Shown piece by piece: positions 55,871 to 64,000 of a stretch of 64,000 bases of DNA. Source of the stretch: Myotis daubentonii (lineage: Eukaryota; Chordata; Mammalia; Chiroptera; Vespertilionidae); contig NC_081841.1 in the NCBI RefSeq assembly GCF_963259705.1, positions 90,719,063 to 90,783,062 of the forward strand. The letters are read 5' to 3'. The position numbers and the translations under genes were made by a program. The notes beneath the pieces are model-generated. The model had not been told where the DNA came from. It was given only the letters and a program-made list of their open reading frames with translations, and did not search any database. Every line of letters starts with the position of its first letter. The stretch's first letter is position 1.

Positions 55871-56222
55871 GAAGAGGAAGAGGAAGAAAAAGGTAAAGAT
55901 ACAAATTATGAACAACAAATATGCATCTATCAACAAGTGAATCTAAGAATCAAGTGAATAAATAATCTGATGAACAGAATGAACTGTTGATTATAATAGA
56001 ATCAGGGTCATAGAAAGGGAATGGACTGACTATTCTTGGGGGGGAAAGGGGTGTGGGAGATGTGGGAAGAGACTGGACAAAAATCGTGCACCTATGGATG
56101 AGGACAGTGGGTGGGGAGTGAGGGCGGAGGGTGGGGCGGGAACTGGGAGGAGGGGAGTTATGGGGGGAAAAAAAAAGGAACAAATGTAATAATCTGAACA
56201 ATAAAGATTTAATTAAAAAAAA

Positions 56223-56236
56223 AAAATTCAAGTGGC
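56223..56236. repeat. Target-site duplication of HAL1, right
   Basis: AAAATTCAAGTGGC, identical to 54304-54317. Confidence 0.92.
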
Positions 56237-57402
56237 AGCAGGGAGCTGAGGGGTTGAAGTGAGAAGAGTCTGGCAGGTGGACAGAGGGATGGAGGAGATA
56301 GATGTGTGAAGGGGGACCTATAAAGTATTTAAGAGAGCTGGAGGGAATACTGAAGATGGTAAGAGGAGGAAGTGGACATAGACACAATGGGAAGGGAGTG
56401 GTCTTACAGGAACCAGTTTGGGGAGAATGTAAGTTTTGCAAAGAGGCCAATGAAGTTCCAAATTATCCTCAGCAAAATCATGTCGACAAGGAAAATAGCA
56501 GAGTTGGCAGAGCATTTGGTCAGTAGAGGTTCAAGAAGGGGGTTTCAGTTGACTGAGAAGCTCCCACGGGAGAAGTAGAGTCCAATGGAGAGAACATAGA
56601 GGCATCCCAGAGAGCTAAAAAGAGACACTTCTAGACCAGAGACAGGGAATAATCCCCACTCAGGAAAGAAAACCAGGAAGAAGAGACTTCAGGCTCAGCA
56701 GGTCCTCTTCAAACAAGGAAGCCTGGGACTCTGGCTCAGCTTCTGGGGTAGACTCAGAATCTTAGGAATCAAAATCTGCCCTTACCAGCTTCAACACATG
56801 TCTGTCTCGAGTGCTGGCTCAGGAATCAGATCCTCAGTCAAAGTGCGCCCTTGAGGTCCTGGGTGAGCGGTCTGGGATCCAGTGATGAATCTGATCCTGC
56901 CTGAGTCACAGCACCATAACTACTAAGGGGAAAAAATCCATGACACTTGTTAAAGATGATAAGGCAGACCATTAGGACCATCACGATGGGTTAGAGAGCT
57001 CTGCAGTGAGATTTCGCAGTAGTGGAGAGAGATTGGGATCAACTCTGAATGCAGCATGGCAAGTGGGAAGTTACAGACAAGGAGCAGGTGGGGCAGTGGA
57101 TGGGAAATTACTAAGAAGCAAGAGGGGTAAGAAGGGTTCTGGCTAAACCCACCAAACAGAATTCTTGTTGAAGACAGGCCAAGGTGATCAGACATCACCT
57201 GGGAAATGTTGGGGGATGAGGAAGCTGGTCAGACACTGAGGGTGAGCAGATATTGAGGAGGGGGGAGGGGTGATTCTGGTAAAACTGACCAGAGTTCTTG
57301 CTAAAACTAAATTTGATGAGGAGCACACAAATGGGCCCAGGAGAAAGTTCAGGAGCCTGACTAAAGTTTGGTCAAGCAAGGAATCTGTCAGTAGATTTAT
57401 TT
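56237..57402. other. Unassigned purine-rich intergenic or intronic sequence
   Basis: No repeat recognised. On the minus strand 56786-56922 is bounded by a strong acceptor (TTTTTTCCCCTTAG) and donor (GTAAGGGC), but all three frames contain stops, so it could only be non-coding. Confidence 0.4.
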
Positions 57403-57620
57403 ATTTTTAAATATATTTTTATTGATTTCAAAAAGGAAGAGAGAAGGAGAGAGAGATAGAAACATCAATGATGAGAGAGAATCATTGATTGGCTGCCTCC
57501 TGAATGCCTCCAACTGGGGACCAAGCTCCCAACCCAGGCATGTGCCTTTGACTGGAATTGAACCCAGGACCCTTCAGTCCATAAGCACATGCTCTGCCCA
57601 CTGAGCCAAACCGGGTAGGG
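57403..57620 (-). mobile_element. VES SINE
   Basis: ATATTTTTATTGATTTCAAA left end; GACTGGAATTGAACCCAGGA (antisense box B); CCCACTGAGCCAAACCGGGT (antisense head). CAGTAGATTTATTT flanks both sides. Confidence 0.93.
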
Positions 57621-58029
57621 CAGTAGATTTATTTTAAAGAGGAAAAGAATAACAAAAATGAGCAATGGGGGATCTCAAAAACACAACTTCACATTTTTCT
57701 AAATTTAACTCAATGCCTTCCAGCCAGGATTCATTAAAGGTCTCACCCCTAGAAAATCATGTAACCTTTCCTCTTCAGAGAGATTAACAAGGCCTTTGGG
57801 GAAAGTTCATGAAAGGAAGCAATCCAATGTAAAGAGGTCAGTATCCTGTGGCAGGAATGCCAATCACTCGCCATAATTTACCTAACTCAAGTGCCCCACC
57901 CTGAGTCATTTCCTGCAGCTCAAGTATCCTCAAAGGTTTTGTAGCTGACAAAATATGTTATTTCAGTATTATTTTCCTAGAATCTCATAACAGAAGTTTC
58001 TCCCCATGACACATGATCGAGCAAGTAAA
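57621..58029. other. Unassigned sequence
   Basis: Nothing recognised. Confidence 0.45.
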
Positions 58030-58250
58030 TTATAGTGGCTTTTCAGTCAATTAAGCCTGGGTTCAAATCCTCACTCTTCCACTTCACCATGGGCCCCTGG
58101 GAAGGTCTGATGACCTCCCTAAACCTTGTTTTCTTGATTGTAGACTGGGAATCGTAACTGTATTTACCCCACAGAGCAGCTTCAACAGTGAGATATAATA
58201 ATGCATTAAAGTGCCTCGCCAATTGCCTGCCATACAGTCAGCATTTAATT
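58030..58250 (+). mobile_element. MIR SINE
   Basis: CAATTAAGCCTGGGTTCAAA, CTAAACCTTGTTTTCTTGAT, CAACAGTGAGATATAATAAT and TGCCATACAGTCAGCATTTA. Confidence 0.7.
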
Positions 58251-58612
58251 AAGGGGGAAATTTTGAAAAGAAAGGATAGGTGAGGGGAGTTGACAAAGTC
58301 TTGAAAGGGTGTATGGTCCCTAAGATATAGACGTGCCATGGTCCCTAAGATATAGAAGTGCCAATGGCAGGAAAGAAAAAGGCTGAGGGTCCTGCCTGGA
58401 GAGGCCTGTGGTGTTGAAATAGAACTTACAATTGAGACTTGAGTAGGGAAGGACATCTGCTTGGGGACTTCTGGTCAGAATGATGCTTAGGAAACTAGTA
58501 AGAGCTACATAAGTGAAGGTAAATTAGAAAGTGGAGCAAAAAGATGAAAGGAGAATGGCCGACCGCCTTCCTGCCTATTGTGAGCTGCGGCCCACGAGAG
58601 CTGCCTTGTTAC

Positions 58613-58718
58613 CGCTGGATTCATTTCTTGCTGCAGTTCCTCGGCCTTGTTGAGCTTGGCCTTGGGTACTCAGCATTTTCGGGCTTGACCTGATTTTCTC
58701 CAGTAAGATTTTCTCTTT
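58613..58718 (-). other. Candidate internal exon, gene unknown
   Basis: The minus-strand acceptor TTTTTTTCCCCCCAG is very strong; the donor CCAGCGGTAACA is moderate. The 106-nt segment is open in one frame (KEKILLEKIRSSPKMLSTQG, then QAQQGRGTAARNESS). Its end phase fits the 44-nt segment at 54043-54086. The protein family is not recognised and chance cannot be excluded. Confidence 0.3.
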
Positions 58719-58905
58719 CTGGGGGGAAAAAAATGCAGTAAAACAAAAAGGGAAAACTATATAGTGAGAATGCCAAGGAATGTCTGAGAATATGAATCAT
58801 GGGGAAGAGAATTCTTGAATTTATCTTTCCCAACGTTATTTTTATCTAGGAGAAAGAGATTTCCTTCTTGTGCCCCTGTATGTACAATTTCTTTTTCTTT
58901 TTTCT

Positions 58906-59012
58906 ATTAATATGGAATTGCTCACGAATTTGCGTGTCATCCTTGTGCAGGGGCCATGCTAATCTTCTCTGTATCGCTCCCATTTTAGTGTATGTGCTGC
59001 TGAAGCGAGCAC
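58906..59012 (-). pseudogene. RNU6: U6 snRNA retropseudogene
   Basis: The minus strand starts GTGCTCGCTTCAGCAGCACA and continues through the U6 ACAGAGAAGATTAGCATGGC core and ATGACACGCAAATTCGTGA to TTCCATATT. It differs from the mammalian U6 consensus at about nine positions, chiefly GAGCAATTCC for GAAGCGTTCC near the 3' end. It continues into an A-rich tract with an ATTGTACA duplication at both sides. No Pol III terminator run follows directly. A retrotransposed copy, not a functional gene. Confidence 0.88.
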
Positions 59013-59869
59013 TTGTACAATCTCTTAACTTGCTTATGAAGTTCCTGCTTGGGGAGAGGGAGAGAGAGAGAGAAACTGGTCTGTTGCTCCACCCATCTAT
59101 GAACATAGAGACACTTTGAATACCTGTTTCTGTCTCTGTTGGCTCTTTCCTCCCACACCCATGTGGCTGTGAGAAGCATTTGAACAGGCCCCACAAACGG
59201 AGCTAATAACCCCACGAAGTTAGGTCCTGTGCATTTTGGAGGCTGAGGTATGAGGAATGGAGATTGTCAGCACAATACATGCAAGGGCTCCTGGCGTTCT
59301 GGATGTTGCAGCTCATTAGCTGTAGTAACGCCTCGCGGAGCGGCCTGGTTTCCTGCCTCCCCAAGGCAACCAAGCGGAGAGGAGCAGAGAGCATCTGTAC
59401 TGCGCCCCACACATCCACATCCAGGACGCACCGCCCGCCTCAGGCATCCAACAGCCCCACGGAGGAAACGTGGGCCAACCTCCCGCCCCCCATGTTACAG
59501 GAAGCAGGACGAGAAAAGGGAGTGGCTGCAAGTTTGAGATGTCAGGACCCCCTGATGCGCTGCAGGTTCTAGGGTCCCCTTGATCCACAGCATAGACTAA
59601 CAGTCGTATAGAAACATATTTTATGTTTTGATGGAAAACCATGCATACCCCTCTATAGCATACCCTCTCAGGCTGTGAGATTCTAGCGGCTAGCCTGTGC
59701 ATTGTATTTAAATTATTTTGTAAGCAACTGATAGTAATTTAATTGATCCTCCTCTCCCAACCATCCTTAGCCCTTTGGAAAAAACAGTTTTATGTACATT
59801 TGCAATTCACCCCAACATTTTATTTACTTGTATAAATCTGTGCTGTTTTGATTTTTTCCCCTTTGAAAC
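59013..59869. other. Unassigned; locally GC/CpG-richer segment at 59330-59500
   Basis: Overlapping frames on both strands (59250-59702) look like by-products of GC richness. No promoter or gene can be supported. Confidence 0.4.
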
Positions 59870-60540
59870 AATTGTTGAATAGTGTCCCCCCAAAAGATAT
59901 GTTGAAGTTCTAATTCCTAGTACCTGTGAATGGAACATTACTTGGAAATAGGATCTTTGCAGATGAGGTAATTGGGGTGGCCAATATGATTGTGTCCATA
60001 TAAAAAAGGTAAAATTTAGCCTGGCTGGTGTGGCTCAGTGGTTGAGTGTCGACCTCTGAACCAGGAGGTCACAGTTCGATTCCCGGTCAGGGCACATGCC
60101 CAGGTTGCAGGTCAACCCCAATGTGGGGGGTTCAGGAGGCAGCCAATCAGATTCTCTCTCATCCTTTATGTTTCTATCTCTCACTCCCTCTCCCTTCCTC
60201 CCTAAAATCAATAAAAACATTTTTTAAGTTAAATTTGGACAAAGAGATGGACATGCACCCAAGAGAGCCTCATGTGAAGAGGTCAGGGAGAGAAGGCAAA
60301 GATCGAGGTAACACAAATACAAACTAAGGACAGCCAAGCACTGTCAGCAAACCACCAGCAGCCTGGAGAAAGGTACGGAGCAGACCCTCCCGCAGCCCTC
60401 GGAAGGGACAAACCCTGCCGACACCCTGATCTCAGACTTCCAGCCTCCATTCCGTGAGAGAATACATTTGTGTCATTAAGCCACCCAGTTTGTGTTACTT
60501 TGCTATGGCAACTGTGGCAAACTAGTAAGCCAGTTACAAC
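59870..60540 (+). mobile_element. MaLR-type LTR split by a VES SINE
   Basis: Left half TATGTTGAAGTTCTAATTCC, AATAGGATCTTTGCAGATGA; right half AATTTGGACAAAGAGATGGA, GACAAACCCTGCCGACACCC, TTAAGCCACCCAGTTTGTGT. Ancient ERVL-MaLR solitary LTR, no viral genes. Confidence 0.75.
60019..60230 (+). mobile_element. VES SINE
   Basis: GGTGTGGCTCAGTGGTTGAG head, CAGTTCGATTCCCGGTCAGG box B region, CT-rich tail and A-rich end, inside the MaLR LTR. Confidence 0.92.
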
Positions 60541-60572
60541 ATCTGGCTAGTTCCCTTGTATCATATGAGTAA

Positions 60573-61131
60573 AATTATTTTTTTAATTAAATTTTATTGG
60601 AATGACATTGGTCAACATGAACATATAGGTTTTATGTGTGGATTTCTAAGTTACAAAATCTGTATATAGCACCATGTGTCCACCACCCAAAGTCAAGTCT
60701 TCTCCTGTTGCCTCATATTAGGACCCCCTTCTCCCCACAACTCCCGGTAAACCCCAGCAACCACTGCTGTTTGTGTTCATAAGTTTCAGTTTTATATCCC
60801 ACATATGAGTGAAATTGTATGGTTCTTAGCTTTTTCTGTCTGACTTATTTCACTTGGCATAATGTTACCAAGATCCACCCACGTTGTTGTAAATGATGCT
60901 ATTTCATCCTTTCTCATGGCTGAGGAGTATTCCATTGTGTATACATACCACCACCTTCTTTATCCAGTCCTCTGACACAGGGCACTTTGGCTGTTTCCAT
61001 GTCTTGGGCATCATGAGTAACGCTATAATGAACATAGGGGTGCATATATCTTTGTGTATAAATGATTTTGAGTTTTTCGGGTATATACCCAGGAGTGGGG
61101 GTGTTGGGTCATATGGCAGCTCTATTCTTAA
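60573..61131 (-). mobile_element. L1 3' half (twin-primed copy)
   Basis: Antisense L1 3' UTR and ORF2 C-terminus. On the minus strand the frame begins RIELPYDPTPPLLGIYPKN and continues KDICTPMFI. The T-rich left end is its poly(A). It joins head-to-head with the segment at 61132. Confidence 0.85.
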
Positions 61132-61862
61132 GGTAAAAATAAATGAATGGGACTGTATCAAATTGAAAAGCTTCTGCACAGCAAAAGAAACGGACAACAA
61201 ACAAACAGGCAACCAACTAGATGGGAGATGATAGTTGCAAACAGTAGCTCCAACAAAAGTTTCAATTTCCAAAATATATAAAGAACTTGTAAAAGTTAAC
61301 ACCAGCCCTAGCCAGTTTGGCTCAGTGAATAGACTGTCAGCCTACGGACTGAAGGGTCCCAGGTTTGATTCCAGTCAAGGGCACATGCCTGGGTTGTGGT
61401 GTCGATCCCCAGTAGGAGGCATGCAGGAGGCAGCCATCAATGATTTTCTCTCATCATTGAGGTTTCTATCTCTCTCTCCCTCTCCCTTTCTCTCTGAAAT
61501 CAATAAAGATATATTTTTAAAAAAAACACAAAAAATAAAGCAAAAAAAACTTAACATCAAACAAATAAACAATCCAATCATAAAGTGGGCTGAGGACCTG
61601 AAAATACACCTCTCCCAAGAAGACATACGAACAGCCAATAGATATATGAAAAGATGTTCAACCTCACTGGCAATTAGGGAAATGCAAATTCAAACTACAA
61701 TGAGATACCACCTCACACCTGCTAGAGTGGCCACTATCAACAAGACAAGCAATAACAAGTGTTGGAGAGGTAGAAGGAAAAAAAAGAACCCTCATTCACT
61801 GCTGGTGGGAATGTAGACTGGTACGACCACTATGGAAAGCAGTCTGGCGATTCCTCAAAAAA
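61132..61862 (+). mobile_element. Inverted 5' segment of the same L1, split by a VES SINE
   Basis: Plus-strand ORF2 text ([42 protein letters not shown]), ending at CGATTCCTCAAAAAAGTAAA, i.e. just upstream in ORF2 of where the minus-strand part begins. AGTAAAATT occurs at both outer ends (about 60568 and 61862). Confidence 0.85.
61303..61547 (+). mobile_element. VES SINE inside L1
   Basis: GCCAGTTTGGCTCAGTGAAT head, CCAGGTTTGATTCCAGTCAA box B region, CT-rich tail, A-rich end. Imperfect AGTTAACACC/ACTTAACATC repeats flank it. Confidence 0.9.
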
Positions 61863-62735
61863 GTAAAATTTTAACACTCGTTCATTTTATATCTGTATTA
61901 AAGTCATGAGTCTACCTTTTCCTGAAAATTACCTCTCAGTAAGATAAATGGATCTTCTGTTGTCCCTCTCCATTCATAAAGACTTCTCAGCCAGGACAAC
62001 TGCTCAATAGTCTTTGTTTCATTGAGCTGTTGGGTTGCATAAAGGCATCACAGTATATCTTTTTTAAAACAACCCATAATTGGGAACTAACCTGATCGAA
62101 TGGGCTGCCTCCCCTCATTCAGATAAAGGATGGACGGAAATGAAGCTCTCGCAGCTGCCAGGCTGTGCTGAGCACTTGATACTCTGTAGGACATTTTTTA
62201 AATGCCTACCCAACCGTCACCCCCTCCTTCAGTGGTAAAAGAACTCCAGTGTTGGAGCAGTAGTGTTCCCCTTTCCCCCACTTCTCAGGGAAGGAGGCCT
62301 TATCCTGACTGCTCCAGGACTGCCAGGGGGTCCTGGTCCCCTTGCCAGTGGTTAACCAGGCATGGCTGAGAGGAAGGGCCAGAGGAAGAGATTCCAAAAG
62401 TAAGGTCTCATGCTCTTAAAAGGAGCTATGTGAGGGAAAGCACACTCTTTTTATGAGTCTACACGTGATGCCAGAACCATGGCATCCATCCCGTGGTCAC
62501 TAGAACAGCTAGCTTGACTAAGGGCCAAATTGGTCACACCAAATATGACAGAGCAGAAAGAAGGAAATCCCTGGCTTCTTGATAGCAGTTTTGAGCCACT
62601 GAGCTAACCAAAGCTAAAACTGGTCTTCCTTGAGACTTCCTGAAATGTGAGAAGTAAGTATTGAAGCAAGTTGAATGAGAGTTTTCTCTTCCTTATATCC
62701 AAAAGCATCCTGTACCCTATAAGATATCTTTGAAC
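61863..62735. other. Unassigned intergenic sequence
   Basis: No gene or confidently recognised repeat. Confidence 0.45.
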
Positions 62736-62739
62736 ATTC

Positions 62740-62830
62740 TCATTTTACTGATGAAAACCTGAAGTTCAGAGAATTTATAACTTGCATCCAAGGTAACCTA
62801 TCCAGGGTCACCTATAAAACAAAATTTGTA
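62740..62830 (-). mobile_element. MIR remnant
   Basis: CATTTTACTGATGAAAACCT, TCCAGGGTCACCTATAAAAC. Confidence 0.45.
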
Positions 62831-62954
62831 TCCAAATCAAAATCCAAACCCATCCTCTCTCCACTACCATTTACCTCTTCTGTGTTTATTATTAGTCACT
62901 GAAAAAAAAAAAAAAGACTAATTTCTTCTTGGTTTTTGTTTGTTAAAGTGTCAT

Positions 62955-63205
62955 AAGAGGCCATAGAGCATAGTGGGTAAGGGTGAACTTTGGTGTTGGA
63001 CAGATCTGGGTTTAAATCTGTCTCTATGTGACCTTAGGCAAGTCACTTAACCCCTTTAAGCCTCAGTTTGCTCATATAGAATAGGGATAGAAATTACTAT
63101 AATATAAGGTTGTGATGAGGATGAAATAAAACTACAGACATAAAGTACTTATCACAGATCCTGGCACATTATACACGCACAGAACAAAATTGGTTCCTAT
63201 TATTG
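62955..63205 (+). mobile_element. MIR SINE, nearly complete
   Basis: CATAGAGCATAGTGGGTAAG, GGACAGATCTGGGTTTAAAT, TAGGCAAGTCACTTAACCCC, TAAGCCTCAGTTTGCTCATA and GATCCTGGCACATTATACAC keep the MIR order from head to tail. Confidence 0.88.
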
Positions 63206-64000
63206 TGCCCTGCAGTGCTACCCTCCCTCTTAAACAGACAGCTGGCATTTTTATTGTGAAGAGAACATCCTGTTCCCCATGCACAGAGTGGTGTCAACTT
63301 GACTCCAGACTCAGCGGGGTCTCCCCTCACCCTGCTAAGACTGTGAGCCCCTCCTCTTCCTGCCCAGCCAGCACCATCAAAAGAGCCCAGCTCCCCGGGA
63401 GCCCCTGGCATTCCTTGGTGGAGCCCGGCCTGGTTTTGTCTCTACTCACATTACCGCCCCCCTCCGGGGCTCTGAGAGCTTTGATGTTCACGTGGCTGCC
63501 TGGCAGGGGCAGGAGGATAAAACCCTACTTGTTCCCTCTCTCTACAATAAGACCTTTGGCAATTTAGAGGGACAGCGAGATAAAAGACTGGGGGTTTTTT
63601 CTTTCTTTTTATTTTTTTTTTTCCAATAACAAATGGTGGTTTGTCTTTACCAGCTGCTCCTTCAGAGCCACACCAGCATCAAAGAGCATGAAATCTGCAA
63701 AAAGCCAAGGCAGGGGAGATCTATCCCACCCTGTGGGGAATTCTCCTGCCCACAAGACAAACAGAAGGGGGGGGGGGTGCGGAAAGGGGTCCTGTGTGCA
63801 GTGTATCCCACTGGGGTGATCTAACCTCACACTCCCACCCCATCCCCAAAAGTTTGTTTTCTAAGCGTTCACACTGTGCCACTTTAGGCTTGGCACACAG
63901 ACAAGAGAGGGACAGGGAGGGACCTGGAGAAAGGAAAGCTCAGCTTGTCTCGTGGGTAAATCTTGAGTTGATTTGACATCTTCCAGTCCAGAGGGCTTAA
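63206..64000. other. Unassigned sequence to window end
   Basis: Contains a poly-T run near 63608 and a G10-11 run at about 63767. The 125-codon frame at 63190-63567 has no recognisable domain and starts inside a MIR. Confidence 0.45.

Larger units (their letters stand above)
54318..56222 (+). mobile_element. Full-length HAL1 (half-LINE)
   Basis: GAGGAGAACCAAGATGGCGG start, 5' UTR of about 700 bp, ORF1 at 55022-55870, 3' UTR and AACAATAAAGATTTAATT plus A tail. A perfect 14-bp target-site duplication flanks it. It is nearly identical to the copy at 37211 over about 1.9 kb. Confidence 0.96.

Noticed and set aside
56786..56922. 137-nt segment with strong splice sites on the minus strand
   Set aside because: All three frames contain stops, so it is not a coding exon; a non-coding exon is possible but unsupported.
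59250..59702. GC-richer block with 95-128 codon frames on both strands
   Set aside because: No recognisable domain, splice pattern or CpG-island density; overlapping frames on both strands point to composition.

Overview
The window is nuclear DNA of a vesper bat (Vespertilionidae). Two diagnostic components show this. One is about eighteen non-autonomous Helitrons of the HeliBat type, with 5' TCCTATATAATAAAAG-like ends and 3' ends made of a GCAC(A/G)AATTT(C/T)(G/A)TGC hairpin followed by GGCCTCTAG, inserted between A and T. The other is about a dozen tRNA-derived VES SINEs. Ancient mammalian repeats (L2, MIR, MER5-like, MaLR LTRs, L1M) form the older layer. Every genus- or family-level name here comes from recognising sequence motifs; no database was searched.

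Layout. 0-13 kb: tandem Helitrons at the left edge, an L1M fragment split by a VES SINE, a long L2 split by a VES SINE, two abutting Helitrons, and stacked L1 3' ends. 14-17.7 kb: a nested insertion in which a HAL1 (half-LINE) carrying a 3' transduction landed in the tail/target site of an older L1, itself inside an L2. 18-23.7 kb: microsatellites, MIRs, four VES SINEs and three Helitrons, one only 143 bp long. 23.7-26 kb: a long repeat-poor stretch ending in AATAAA and poly(A), possibly a retrotransposed 3' UTR. 26.2-32.1 kb: three Helitron clusters, one interrupting an L1M. 34-39 kb: a truncated HAL1, an MLT1-like LTR and a full-length HAL1. 40.3-42.1 kb: three Helitrons head to tail. 42.1-64 kb: no Helitron at all. 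This part holds MIR/L2/VES repeats, a third full-length HAL1, a CACYBP processed pseudogene, a U6 retropseudogene, a MaLR LTR, an L1 with a twin-priming inversion and, on the minus strand, several weakly supported candidate exons.

Functional reading. The only intact and convincingly coding frames are three nearly identical 282-codon ORF1 genes of HAL1 elements. These LINE relatives keep an L1-like 5' UTR with a YY1-like motif, ORF1 and a 3' UTR, but have no ORF2, so they must borrow reverse transcriptase. No complete host protein gene can be supported. The main interest is how the mobile elements are organised: Helitron tandems with precise end-to-end junctions, hairpin-less Helitrons fused to a downstream partner, and a young ORF2-less LINE family with a 3' transduction.
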